Under the pieces are notes generated by a model that saw only the letters and a program-made list of their open reading frames with translations, did not search any database and was not told the DNA's origin. Below are positions 51,284-63,575 of a stretch of 64,000 nt of DNA, piece by piece. Origin of the DNA: Bimastos eiseni (lineage: Eukaryota > Annelida > Clitellata > Crassiclitellata > Lumbricidae); the NCBI GenBank assembly GCA_959347315.1, contig OY365811.1, forward strand, positions 43,430,991-43,494,990, given 5' to 3'. A program made the translations under genes and the position numbers. Within the stretch, counting starts at the first letter, position 1; each line of letters opens with the position of its first letter.

Positions 51284-52797
51284 CAGTGATTCTCAACCTG
51301 TGGGACGCAAAGGATATCCAAGTGGGTCGCCAACTTTCTTCGAGGTCACATTTTTCCACTGAAAAATATTGTCACGTGAATGTAATGCGCTATATTTTCT
51401 ATAAATCGAGGCCTTGTCAGCGTTGCTGCCATTTGAAACTACCTACCTCTGTGAGACCGGCTGTTCAATTATGATTAAAATCCAGACTAAAAAATTATAG
51501 GAATAGGCTGGAGCTGTGTAAATAATGATCATTTACGATTGTGTCTAACCAACATCAGCCCACGTATTGACTTAGGCCTACTTCTGACCAGAATCCAAGC
51601 AACGCCATCTCATTAACAGTTTTTATGTCTCAATGCGAGCCAAACAATAAAGGTTTTTTAAATATTTATTTTCTGACATGATGTAATTTTATTATGATTT
51701 ACTTACAGTTTTGTAATACACTATCATGGTTAGTCGAAGAATGCATTGATGCGTGACTCACTAATTTAACAGAGATCATAATGTGCTCTTGGAGCCCGGA
51801 TCAATATTCTCAACTGGCAGGATATTATGCAAGTTACTTGACATGCCGTCCATCTGAGGCACTGGAGTGCGTTTCATAAATCTTGGCAAATGTGGAGCAA
51901 TTGCAAATTTGGATGTCCTCCAATCGTCTAAGATTGAACCCGGATAAAACTGAATTTATGTGGCTGGGCACGAGACAAGCGAGTTCGAGAGTGGACAAGG
52001 AGGCGATTAAAGCAGCATCTCCTCATTGAAAGGTCCAACGCGTCGTCCGGGACCTGGGAGTTCTTCTGGATGAAGACCTGTTCTGACTTGAAGGATCATG
52101 TCAGTTCCCTTTGCATGTCTTGCTTTTATCAATTGCGACAGATTAGAGTCAATCGGCGAAATCTGTCAATTGACACCGCTATGACTCTTGTCCACTCCTT
52201 CGTGCTGACGCGCCTGGACTGCTGCAACGCTGTCCTTTCGGGTCTGCCAAAATTCTGGATTAGACAGCTTTAATCCGTTCTCAATTGCGCCGCCCCAGTC
52301 GTTGCCAAGCTGCCAAAATATTCGCATATTTCAAGCTATATGCGTGATACACTGCACTGGCTCCGGCTAAGATCATCCTCATGGGACGGACATCGGTGGT
52401 CGGCATGGCTCCAGAATACATCAGAGAGCTCTGCATCCCATAACCAGCCAGCCAGGTCGTCGATCCTCCTTGCGTGCTGCGGTTGTGGGGACTTAATGGT
52501 CCCGAGATCCCGTACATCGATGCGGACAAAACGTGCCTTCTCATGCTTTGGACCATCATACTGGAATGCTCTTTCGTTACAACTTGGCAAGTTGCAGCCA
52601 ACTTTTCTAAATTACTCAAATCGCATTTGTTTAGATCTGTTTGGTAGCTACGTTTAGCGCCTTCCAGAGGTTCTTGCAAGGCGCTACGTAAATTATCTAA
52701 TACATACATACATGCTGCCAGATTTTGGAGTGCTGGGTCTCGTTAGGATATAGATGCTGCAAAGTGGGTCCCATGTCAAAAAGGTTGAGAACCACTG
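51284..52797 (+). mobile_element. hAT-Charlie-like element containing a LINE insertion
   Basis: The left end CAGTGATTCTCAACCTGTGG and the minus-strand right end CAGTGGTTCTCAACC are inverted repeats of the Charlie type. The 8-bp flanks GCTTAAAG (51276-51283) and GTTTAAAG (52798-52805) match at seven of eight. The internal GGGTCGC and GGGTCCCA-type blocks next to the ends fit that family. No hAT transposase is present. About 900 bases of the interior (51880-52700) are a LINE remnant. Confidence 0.82.
51880..52710 (+). pseudogene. 5'-truncated LINE (CR1/L2-like) nested in the hAT element
   Basis: Plus-strand translation begins VEQLQIWMSSNRLRLNPDKT followed by EFMWLGTRQ, the segment after the catalytic YADD of Jockey/CR1-type reverse transcriptases. 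It continues with VVRDLGVLLDEDL, then (frame change) VLTRLDCCNAVLSGLPK, GMAPEYIREL, and a final FGPSYWNALSLQLGK block. Several stops and frameshifts are present. The 3' end reads GGCGCTACGTAAATTATC followed by a short (ATAC)n, the usual LINE tail pattern here. Confidence 0.78.
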
Positions 52798-52805
52798 GTT
52801 TAAAG

Positions 52806-53842
52806 AGAATTGAGAAATAACCTTCCAAACAAAACGTTTCGAGAGTATTTACCTAGGAGATTAACGTTATGAGGTCTGTCTTAGCGCTTGAGAATAAGCT
52901 GCTGCCCTGCGCTTGGCTTTCAAGTGGCGCTTTAAAAGTTTGGAGATTCACGATTACGATTGAGATGATAGTGATCGTAATCTCCAGACTTCTGTTTAAT
53001 TACCGCCATCTTAGAATTTTCTGATTAATATTTAGGTACTTTTCTTTTGATACGATGCGGAAGTGTTGAAGCTTAATATCAGCAATTGGAAGGGATAATT
53101 GCATCGTGTGTCGTAAGCATCGTTTCTTCGGATTATGGCCCAAAGATCTGAAGGACCGTTTATAACCGTGAACAAGCTGTTGCCTCGCACTCAACATTTT
53201 ACTATGCGTTAGAAATCGTAGGATGATTTTGACCACTTCATTCGCCAGATGTCCATCCAATCGGCGCACGTCACCCAATACCACGACACACCCCGAGCAC
53301 ACGAAATCAAGACCAGGCTTCCGTCTTGATTGGCGTAAAAAGACGGCCGAGTGGACCATCTGGTTGGCTGGGCGATGTTTTTGTGCGTCAGTAATCCTAA
53401 TTATCTGCGGCTTACCAATGCGTCAATGAGGATCCGATGAGATGTTCCCCACCCCTTCCCACCCACCCACCTGGTCTCTTTGACTGGGGCGGATCACCCA
53501 CCGGGTTAATTACCATTGGAAGAGGGAGTTCCAGCTACAACACGCCCACTGGACCTCCCAACCACACGGTCCACGCAGTCTGTTGCAGCTATTTAGAGTA
53601 GCTCCAGAGAACAAAGGTCACCGTCGCCTCCTTTGTAAAGTCTAAAGACAGACAGACATACTCGATGTACATAGAGAAAATATACTCCGTTTTATCATCA
53701 TCTGGCAAAAACTGGATAAAGCATCCAAAAGAGTCAGGAAACTTACAACCTTTCCTGATATGACAGAGTTTCTACTGGTAAGCCTTACAGGCAACAAACC
53801 CCATTGACTTAAAGATTCAGTCAAAGCCAAGTCAAGACTCAG
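52806..53842. other. No recognisable gene
   Basis: Open frames on both strands at 53000-53430 are of moderate length but show no recognisable domain. CACCCACC-rich stretch at 53440-53475. Confidence 0.4.
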
Positions 53843-54111
53843 GACACTCGAGGCCAGATCCCAGGTCAAGACACTCGAGGCCAGATCCCAGGTCAAGACA
53901 CTCGAGGCCAGATCCCAGGTCAAGACACTCGAGGCCAGATCCCAGGTCAAGACACTCGAGGCCAAACCCCAGGTCAAGACACTCGAGGCCAGACCCCAGG
54001 TCAAGACACTCGAGGCCAGATCCCAGGTCAAGACACTCGAGGCCAGATCCCAGGTCAAGACACTCGAGGCCAGATCCCAGGTCAAGACACTCTAGACCAG
54101 ATCCCAAGTCA
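53843..54111. repeat. 27-bp minisatellite, about ten copies
   Basis: Unit GACACTCGAGGCCAGATCCC followed by AGGTCAA, ten nearly identical copies. The period is divisible by three, so two minus-strand frames stay open, encoding nonapeptide repeats (DLGSGLECL, or LASSVLTWD in the other frame). With no signal peptide or splice context, I treat them as repeat artefacts. Confidence 0.94.
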
Positions 54112-56371
54112 CAACAACATATATTGATAAAACCAAGCCACAACAACTAAAGAGGTCAAATTCGACAAAATCTCTTTACTAGACTAAGCAAAGGTATCCA
54201 ATGCCAATGTAGATGAGGCACAAGAGACAATAATAATAATAATGAGCAAATAAACGTTTAAGACAAACTTTAGAATAATCTGAAATAACTCCTTTGATAC
54301 GGATATTCATCAGGTTCTACACAAACAGACTCAAAGATTTCAACAACAAAGTTCATTCTTCATCTCCTTTCAGATATCATCTCCACAACTCCTATAGTAT
54401 GCAACAAATTATACTGCTAAGCTTAAACCTGGAAGGGATATGAAGCGTGGCAGCCAATCAGTGATCATCTTTTCTGATGCACTGCAGGCAATGTCTGTGA
54501 TCGGCTATGTAATGAATAAACTGACATCTGAGTATTCGGAAGAGTAAATTTGAACGTATTATCGCCGAAAAGATCATCTAAAATAATGCTACTTTAGTCA
54601 AAAATCTTCTTTTGAACACAAGTTATTTTAACTTATTTATATTTCAAGTTCTATGTACTAAGTCAATTTATTTGTTAATAAAAACAAGCCCAACTGCTGA
54701 TTTATACTCCAACAAAAGTCCCAGGTGGATCACAGGCATAATCTAGGTCAATGACCCAGTATTTATTAGCTTCAAATCCCTTCCATATTAGTCCCAGCTT
54801 AATCTTGATGCAATGTGTATTTTTCTGCCATGTTTTAAACAGAAGCACAAAAAAGTCGAGTAGAAATCCTTCAACCTTTCTTTAAATCTTGCATTTTTCC
54901 TCTCACATAAGTCATTATCATTGAGCAGTACAAGGCTTCTACCTCAACAAAGACAAACGTTCATTATCGAAATTCAAAACATTTGAAGCGAAAAAATTCT
55001 GCAAGCACTTATTGAGTTTCAAGTTTAAACTTAATCGCTAGAAATAGCATAATTATTTTAAAAATAAAACTAATACTCAAAGAAAACCAGCAATAATCAG
55101 TATTGTCAAATGCACTAATGCAATCAGAAGACTACATAAGAGAATAAAAAAAATGGGATGAGCAGAGGAAAAACTATGAGGAATGTCAGTGAGGAGAATT
55201 TTCAACTCAACTTATTCATTCTACGATAACTGTTACGTGGGAATGTCACAACTACAAATATCAACTCCAATGATGAACTTCTCTCAAGTATAAGTATGCA
55301 GATCAGTCACTCATTAAGTCTTATTAATTCACAAAATCGTTCATCAGTAAGTTAAATGGAAACTTAAAACTCAACCAGCCAAGATAAAATCTAAGATGCT
55401 GTCGAGAGAAAGAGCGTAGGGCAGAATAAATACGATTCAAGCAGTGTTTTAGTTGTGTGGAGGGAGTTAACGCATTCTTCCTCTAGCTCTTTTTATTACC
55501 CCTTCAGCTAAGTAACTGAGAAACTCTTGGGGTCAGGGTTGAGCCTCCACCCAATTGCGTCGTCTTGCAACATACAAAGAGTAGCAGGCCAGCATCATCC
55601 CCACACTTCCATCCCTGTGCTAATTATTGACAACTAAAACACTGGATTAAAAAGTCTTTACATAAATGTTACACTAAAAATATACATGCATTAAAAGCTC
55701 TGTCTGTAACAATTGTAATGAAACAGCTGTCATCAGAACCATAGCAAAATAATGATATGGAAGAGATATCAGTCACCTAGCGACACAGCTGGAAAAACGA
55801 AGGCAAAAACATGTACAACGTAATCATCATCTGCGTATTTTAAAAACACTTCTTATTATTCTGCTGATGCTTCAAAGTAAAACTGAACCAAACCCACAAA
55901 AAACAGCGATGTTTTCAATATCAAAAACCCATTACATACAACCCCCCATTCCAAATACTTAGAATCCGTGAATATAAAACCCTTTGCTAATAAGAACATA
56001 TGAAAACTTCAAGAGTAAGACAAACCACCCTAGAAAAATAAACACAGGCACATGTACGATAGCAACAAAACCCACTTCAAAATCGCACTTTTTACAGGCA
56101 AACTTAATATGTATATGCGGTTGAATATCTGGCAACTGGAAAAGCCGACTTCTTGCTACATCGAAAAAGGTTAATTCAGCTCAACTAATAGAAGTTTCTG
56201 GAGTAATCTCCTCCTCGAAAATATCACACAAATCGACAAGTAGTAAACTCCAATCACATCCGACAACTCAAGTATTTAGCGAATGTCAACTGAAGATCAT
56301 CGTTTAAAGCAAACTTAAACTCTTTAGACATGAAATGCTGGAGTTTTAAAACATCTGTATTCTGTTAAAAC
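54112..56371. other. No recognisable gene
   Basis: About 2.2 kb of AT-rich DNA without supported coding potential. Confidence 0.5.
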
Positions 56372-56826
56372 TAGGGCTGTACCCAACAGGTGATTTTCAC
56401 CATTTGGTCGAATACGAATAATTGGACCAACTATTCAGCCAAATACGAATATGGTACTAAATGGGTCTACCTACAAATTTAAAGATTTAGAGTGTAAGCA
56501 ACAGTATCGTTTCAGTAAATTTTATACATAAACTAAGAGTAAACAGTTGACTTCATATAATTGCTAAACTCTTCTGCCAGTCCACGCAAACAAGGAATGA
56601 AACTAATTTAACTAAACTTAGAAATGAGACGGTTGACACTGCGATACCACGGTTCAAACACTGGAGCATAACTTCAGTCCACTCGATGTAGCAGCCGTCG
56701 CTTGTGCAGAAACAGACATCACGTGACCACAATTTTTATTCTGTCCGACCCCCACTATTTGGCCGAATACAGAATAGCTATTTGGCCCACTATTCGGCTC
56801 CGAAGCGAATATTCGGTACAGCTTTA
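56372..56826. mobile_element. hAT-type MITE with AATA(T)TCGG motifs
   Basis: The left end TAGGGCTGTACCC and the minus-strand right end TAAAGCTGTACCGAATATTC are inverted repeats. The flanking octamers GTTAAAAC (56364-56371) and GTTGAAAC (56827-56834) match at seven of eight. Inside both ends, motifs such as GAATACGAAT and GAATATTCGG recur. No coding capacity. The same end design occurs at 44503-45200. Confidence 0.82.
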
Positions 56827-56834
56827 GTTGAAAC

Positions 56835-57606
56835 AATCCCAGATAAAATGGATTAATGAAAAATTCAGCCTCATCTTGAATGAACTTCAGCCAAATATGG
56901 TGAAGAACGCAGGCCCACCACAAACCTTCTCTCCAGCTGTCGTCTAAGAACCACTTTATAACAGTGGTTGTGGTACAGTGTCGACTGGCTAATAGCCATG
57001 GGGGAAATGTGTGATGAGGCAACATGTCAACCCAATCAATGTCCCACATGTTAAAATGAAAATGCTGAAGCCAATATTAGCAGCACAATGCAGTTCTTTA
57101 ATGTTTAAGTTAGGAGCAAATAGGAGATGTGACACAATTAATGTTGAGCAGAATGATTTGAAAAGCAGAAGCATAGCTCATCAGTTAGATGACAACATTC
57201 AATTATCTACCAATTCAGTTAAGTGAGTGAATTCAAACTGTTGGCAAAAGTTCTCCTAATGTGTCATGTTGAGTTTACAGTGAATTTACTTATGATTTTA
57301 GAGTTCAGTGGAGTATATTACATCCAAGTATTTCATTCATTCATCATGCACAATCTCAACCGATCACTCTCTCATTCACTCATCCACTCTCTGTCACACT
57401 CTCAACCACTCTCTCACCCACTTGCTCACTCACTTATTCACTCGCTCAACCACTTGCTTACTCACTCTCTCGCTTGCTCGTTCACTCACTCACTCTCTCA
57501 CTCACCCAGTCATTCATTCCCTAAGAAGTCCATTCTCTCTCTTTCTCTCTCTCTATAAAGTCACCGAAGGCAGTCGTCGTCGTCGTCTGGTCGTTGACTC
57601 CAATCC
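56835..57606. other. No gene; (ACTC/TCAC)n-rich stretch at 57360-57510 and (TC)n at 57535-57555
   Basis: Region downstream of minus-strand gene C. CACTCACTCTCTCA-type repeats dominate 57360-57510. Confidence 0.7.
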
Positions 57607-58944
57607 TTAGAACTGTGAGTAGTGCAACTCGTTCTTGTGCGTCTGGTGATTGTAGCATTTGACTATGATCACGAGAATGACAATAAGACCAAGAGCAAGA
57701 ACAATTCCTCCAATGAATGAAGCTGCATCAAAACCCTTTGGTGGTGTACAAGGTTCGGTCGTCGAAGTCGCCAAATCAGGTGTAGACCTTGAATGAGTTG
57801 ATGTGGTTGTGACAGGTGATGGAGAACTGGTTGCTGCACTGCCAGTGGTGATGCTGGTGATAGGAGGTATGACCGTTGAAATTATAGGCAACACTGTAGC
57901 AGAAGTAGTGACCTTTGCTGTGGTCACTACCGCTGAAGAAATCGTCAGAGTAGTTTGGATCACAGCTGAAAATAAACGGAGACAGGGTTAAGCAATGTGT
58001 GTCCAGGCTGTTATCGAGAGGGGGGGGCTTTCCACCAAGAGGGGGGTTCCACCCGCTCACATCTCGACCCTTTAAACCAGACTAACAAAAGCAAATTTAT
58101 CAGATGAATGAAACAGCATATTGGGAAATATTATTAAAATTATGATCTAATATAAGAAAACATATTCAGGGATCTTATGAAATGTTCTGAATGATGATGA
58201 AAAATGTATGAACTTAGAATAGAAGAAAGAGGAAACAATTGGACAATGATTCCTTAACGTCTACCATCATTAGTAAACGATGAGTCTAATCATACAATGG
58301 ATCGTTGTAGATTAACATCAAATGACAAAAGCATAATTTACAAATGGTTCTAGGCTGCCAGGTGACATCTATACATAGCCACATATGTCACAACTAGTCA
58401 AGAATAACCAAAACAATCAGAAAATCAACTGAACTGAACAATGAACATGTCCAATCAGTAAAAACCCAACAATTATTCTACCAACCTGTTGTACCGTTCG
58501 CAACGTCTTCTACTGTTGTATCTACAAGAAACATTAGTAACAAGATTAGAATTTATTAAATCAAAACTAATAAATTCGATAAATGGCTGAAATAGATAAT
58601 GCTTTTGTCGTTTGATGTTAAATAAACCCTCTTCCCTCAGCCTCCCAAATTATAGCTACATAACTGAACCAACAACACACACACACACACAGCACAGAGC
58701 TCTTCGATTGCGAGAACTAGCTTTTTACCAATATATCAGCTCTTCTTTTGATCACGCTTAAAAGCATCAAAATTCTCTGGATGACTCAGTAAAATCATTC
58801 ACTTACTCACTCACTCGGGATGGCTTTCTGTCAAATTCCAATTCAGATTAAAGCAAAACAAACTGACCAATAAAACACAAAAATCAACCATGTTACCTGT
58901 AATAAACCATCCTATCTACCACTAGCCACTAGCGTAAACTTGCA

Positions 58945-58979
<35 letters not shown>

Positions 58980-60748
58980 TGGTTCTCAACCAGTGTGCCA
59001 CGGCATACATGGTGTGCCATAGGGTAACTGCCAAGTGTGCTAATAAAAAAATCAAATTCAAAATCAATAATAATCATATTCAATTGAAGCCCAAATATAC
59101 TGTGTCTATTGTAATGAAAAAGGGAAATATTTCTGTTTATCCGTCTGATTACATTTCTTCTAATAATCTAGAATTTAAATAAATGCAACCTAAGCTTTTT
59201 CGCTTAGCCTAGCACGTTGACTGTAGCCGCTGTCTATCTGGTCACAAAATTAAACTAAAATTCAATGGCAACAAATAGCATAGCATTACTTTATGACATC
59301 ACTTTATGACAATATATAAAAAATATTGAAAATGAATTATAAATTATTTTGTGCAGCTTATTATATAAAAACATTTAATTTTTTTAACTAATTGCTGGAC
59401 TAATTTCCTGCAACGACAAATATGTCACAGGTTTCCCAATCTATCGTGTGTAAAACATCCGTCATTGGTCGGTTTGGCTACAGTTGCCGCGCTATGCACT
59501 TGCCGCCTACACTTATAACAATCGTACATGGTCGAAACAATTTAATTAATTGGTAAATCTATATCTTTATCAGTAATGTAAATTAGTCTTAATAAACTAA
59601 ATTAAAAACACTCAAATATCACATTGACATTAATTGACATTTCTACAGGTCTTGCAAATTAGATAAGTCTTCTAACGCTGATGATAAAACTTGCAGTTTA
59701 CGATCAGTTTATGTTTAGCATTGTAACTGTAGAATTGTTTCAATCTGTTCAAGTTAAACTGCTAAAATAAAAATATTTATTTACTCTACTCTAATTTATT
59801 TTGACAAATCGTTTACATACCATGGATCTAACACTTCAGTATGAGCACGAAAACCACTTGTGTTATTTTCTGTATGTAACTAAATTTAGTAACGAAGAAT
59901 AATTTTAATTGAAATTTCATAAATTTGCATGACAAATGTAATTATGCATATTTTTGTGCTTTAATCAAAATTAAATATTAATTAATCGCTAATTTTTCAA
60001 AAGTAAACTATTAAAATTTAATTAATTAGGTCAGAATAACAATGTCCCACCAGAAAACCAACAATAATGCTGCTTTGAGTGTTTTGTTTTTTCCAGAACT
60101 TTTCATCTGCATTTGCTGAATTGGTCATCAAGGACACGGGTAATTAATTAATTGACTGCAGTAACAATGCATCAATCCTATTATTAAAGTTTTTAAACAT
60201 TCCTTTCCATTGTCTTCTCTACTTGCTGTGCACAAATATTGAGCAGTATAGTAGAAGGCCCTTTGCCTTATCACAAAAACCAGCATTCTCTGGCACTCTT
60301 ATGTATGTAAACAGAGCCTTTGTCATTTCTAAAGCATTCTTCCCTCTAGAACTACGCAGGCTCCTGAAATCAGGTCTATAGAATCAATTTACAACCATTG
60401 GATTACAGAAAAATAACACGTCAAATCACACAATAATGTCCGCGAATGAGCTGGTCTCCCTGACGCGACTTTCGTGCGATGCATAAATATTTCGGATATT
60501 TGGATTACATTACACGCGGTTCCAATTTAATGCTTCCTCGCAACATAAATAGCGCTTTGTCTATGACGATTTGTCTCACTAAGTCCTTCATAACTTATTA
60601 TATCTGACCCTAAACGCCCCATTTACACTACGCTATTGGTCTGAAGACTTCGGGTTTTAATCAAACCTGAAGCATTATTAGACGGGTTACAGCAAACAGC
60701 CACAAAAACAGCGGCGACGAAGATGATCATAATTTGTGGACGTTTCAT
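57607..60748 (-). CDS. CD164/endolyn-like mini-sialomucin, gene C (two or three exons)
   Basis: Predicted 158-residue type I membrane protein from exons 60748-60667 (start ATG), 58521-58486 (a 36-base microexon, DTTVEDVANGTT) and 57965-57607 (stop). All junctions are phase 1, so leaving out the microexon keeps the frame. Acceptors are TTTCTTGTAG and TTTATTTTCAG. Donors CAG|GTTTGA and CAG|GTTGGT are weak. Residues 1-20 are a signal peptide (MKRPQIMIIFVAAVFVAVCC). Residues 28-116 are Thr/Ser-rich. FDAASFIGGIVLALG at 118-132 closely resembles the CD164 juxtamembrane/TM start. TM is about 123-141. The protein ends in YSQF (155-158), a C-terminal Y-x-x-hydrophobic signal like the YHTL ending of CD164. 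Unlike A and B, mucin and TM parts share one exon. Intron 1 carries a hAT-like end at 58975. Confidence 0.76.
58947..58976. repeat. (TA)n microsatellite in gene C intron 1
   Basis: Pure TA dinucleotides, immediately followed by a hAT-like terminus. Confidence 0.9.
58977..59160 (+). mobile_element. hAT-Charlie-like 5' end, partner end not found
   Basis: Starts CAGTGGTTCTCAACCAGTGT and continues with TGTGCCACGGCA and GGTGTGCCATAGGG, typical of one Charlie-type end. No matching inverted end was found, so the right boundary is arbitrary. Confidence 0.55.
59161..60660. other. AT-rich intronic DNA without recognisable features
   Basis: Falls mostly in the predicted first intron of gene C. No coding or repeat structure recognised. 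Confidence 0.5.
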
Positions 60749-61082
60749 TGCGAGATTTTTGCCACTCCAGCTGAATGAGAGCAATTTCCTCCAAAGATTA
60801 ATTCGTGAAGTTAATATTAGTTTTAGCTTGTCTTCACTTTCGACATCGAAGAGCAACACGTCCACAAGAACGCCTACATCCGCACACAAAAATGTGTCAT
60901 CTCAGACTAGAATAGGATCAATATAACATCTATGTAAGTGAGTAAGTACACAGTAACGCACCTCTGTTTTCTGCGATCCGCTGCCAGAATCAAAGCCATG
61001 ATAAAAATAAGGACCGGACCCAGAAATTATATATGGTATTGTATTTGGTCATTTAAAAAATACCTCTAGTAGAGTGAACCGT

Positions 61083-62340
61083 TCAGAAGTGCTGCCAGTG
61101 CGAAAGGCCACGCGAGAAGAAGCAGGTTTTGAGCAAAGCAAAAGAGAATGATAGACTGCCAGAAAGAATTTTAGAGCGAACAGATGGCAAAAGTGCATTC
61201 CACAGAGAGGAACCAATTGAAACAAAAGATCGAGACTGAGTCAGAGCTGTTCTTGTTCGAGGAACCATAAGGTCAAGTCTATTGGATGAGCGAAGTGGAC
61301 GGAGGGAGGAAGTTGATTCAGCTGAATGAGGCCGACGTATTACATGAGCCAAGCATCTCGGAGTAAGACCCCGCTGAGTCTTGAAGATCAGAATGAGAAT
61401 TTTAAGTTGTATGCTATTATGGAGAGGGAGCCAATGAAGTTCATCAAACATAAAGCAGAGTAGAGATGATAGAGTAACGAGGAAAGCGAGCTATGAGTCT
61501 AGCATCTGTCTTAATAAAGTACGGTACTGAAGAGGAGAGAGACGAACCTTTGGAAGACCAACGAGAAAGGAATTATAGTAGTCAATTCTAGAACATACAA
61601 AAGCATGAGCCAAAGTAGTAAAGGTGGAGGAGGAGACAGAACGACGAATGACCCAAAGACGCCTTAGATGAAAATATGAGGATCGTGTGAGATAAGCGAT
61701 GTGTTCAACAAGAGTAAGTGAACTGTCAAGGATAACACCCAGATCACGAACACTTGACGAGAAAGAGAAGAGTAGAACGAGATCAAGCTCCTGACGTTGT
61801 TGAGGAGTATCAAACCAGACAAATTTAGTCTTAGAAGCATTGAGAGACAGGTGATTAGGTGACATCCAGGAGTGAAGAAGGTTAGAGAGAGACTGAATAA
61901 TCTCAACCAAGAACAACTGGGATGATGGAGGACCACGAACAAATGCCTGTACATCATCAGCAAAGAGATGATCAGCAGCACCACAGATCAAGAAAAGAAA
62001 GGAGATGTCGGCCGTACAAAGGATGAACATGAGAGGACCGAGAACAGAGCCCTGAGGAACACCCAGTATAACATGAACCCATTGAGTTCTGGAGTGACCA
62101 GTAACAATCATTTTGGTTCGTTCAGAAAGGTATGAGTGAAACAAACAGAAGGAAAGACCTTCGTTCAGAAATGTATGAGCGAAACCAACAGAAGGGAAGA
62201 CCTTTGAGGCCATATGAGGTCTCAAAACGCTGGAGAAGAATATCGTGATCGACCATGTCAAACGCCGCTGAGACATCAGAGAGAGCCAGAAGAGTTACTT
62301 CAGACCTATCAATAGCAGAATAGATATCAGAAAATAAATA
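61083..62340 (-). pseudogene. 5'-truncated LINE (Jockey/CR1-like) reverse transcriptase
   Basis: Read on the minus strand, the remnant begins with DVSAAFDMVDHDILL near 62260, which carries the first catalytic Asp of the palm. It continues in another frame with GVPQGSVLGPLMFILCTADI, then HLFADDVQAF (the FADD form of the catalytic motif), WMSPNHLSLNASKTKFVW, VRDLGVILDSSL, and SRIDYYNSFLVGLPKVRLSP. After a frameshift and stop near 61490, DELHWLPLHNSIQLKI and GSSLWNALLPSVRS follow to about 61083. A 46-bp tandem duplication near 62110-62205 causes one frame break. The endonuclease and N-terminal half are missing. Confidence 0.85.
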
Positions 62341-63056
62341 TAATAAACAGTGATTGGAATTATTTTGAAAGCTAATATTTAAAATGTCACTTTAAGTAAG
62401 CCTATCATCTATGATCTAAACATTTTGGCAATAGCATTTTATAAGTACTGTACTGTGAAACGATAATATTGTCATGCTTGACAATCACTGTTAGATCAGC
62501 GCACAGTGTTGTCGCATGGCCTCTCAGTACAACTGCTTTATGATGCAGTGCAGCTGGCGACAACAGTTACCGCCTGCCCTTTGGAATATTATTATGCAGT
62601 CCCAGTCTGATTGGGGATTGGGGTTAAGTTGAGGCAGCAGAAGCGTCAGGGTGCTGCAGTCGGGGATGGACGCATTGGATCGTCTTCGATACCTGTCAGA
62701 AGACGAAACCTACTCTAGAACATTGAAACCGTTTGGCAGTCGATAAGAACGGAATCTACATACTTACTCGTACTTTACTCAAAGTACTTTTTTAGCATTG
62801 TGTGCTGAGAATCAAGTCTAATGATGAAATACGTTTAACATTCCTATATATCACACTAATCACACATAACAAGGCATTGTTGTAAGCTGACTATAGCGGC
62901 AAGGACAGCTGCGTCGTTGACTGCATGGCTGTAGTCCATGTGTCGCAGAACTTTAGGCTGAAACGTCGACCAACATCAGACCCTACAACAGCAGCAGAGA
63001 TTCCGTCTCTTTATCGGATTGAAAAGAATTCAGAAGCCGTTCATAGAATGGTTATG
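62341..63056. other. No recognisable gene
   Basis: Unique-looking spacer. Confidence 0.5.
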
Positions 63057-63059
63057 GTA

Positions 63060-63160
63060 TGTGGATGGATGGATGAATGGATTGATTGATTGATGGATTG
63101 ATGATTGATGGATGGATGGATTGACGGATTGATGGATTGATGTATGTATGGATGGATGGA
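63060..63160. repeat. (GGAT)n / (GATT)n tetranucleotide repeat
   Basis: About 100 bases of TGGATGGA and TTGATTGA tetranucleotides with interruptions. Confidence 0.9.
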
Positions 63161-63219
63161 GACCTTGCATTACGACGCCTTTGAAATGTCTTCAATTGGA
63201 GAAGCTGTCGTGGAGCGGA

Positions 63220-63292
63220 CGAGTGAGGAGGAGCAGGAGTAGGAGGAGATAGAGCAGGAGGAGGAGAAAGAAGAGGAGGAAGAGGAGGATGT
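63220..63292. repeat. (GGA)n-rich tract
   Basis: GAGGAGGAGC/AGGAGGAAGAGG-type repeats. The minus-strand Pro/Ser frame is an artefact. Confidence 0.8.
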
Positions 63293-63522
63293 GCAATGGT
63301 TTTTGGCTGCAGTTTAATTTTTTGGCCTCCACTTGTTGAATTTCCCTCCTTAGAAATCTGAGAAATGTGGCTCACAAGTTATTTTAACAAAGGTAATCTT
63401 AAAAAGCCATATATATATATCAGATGCAAAGTCTTCATAATGGATTAGAATGAATCAGATTAGAATGGATAAGAATGACATTCATGCAAATAGAATTGGA
63501 ATCACAAGTGATTGACTATATT

Positions 63523-63575
63523 CAATACATGTATACATATGTATACATATGTATACATATGTATACATATGTATG
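63523..63575. repeat. 10-bp repeat (GTATACATAT)n
   Basis: Five tandem copies of a self-complementary 10-base unit. Further TATATA tracts lie at 63654-63685, 63735-63765 and 63835-63860. Confidence 0.88.

Noticed and set aside
53642..54146. Possible repeat protein with DLGSGLECL nonapeptides
   Set aside because: The same 27-bp array is open in two frames, no signal peptide or splice sites frame it, and the unit length alone explains the open frames.
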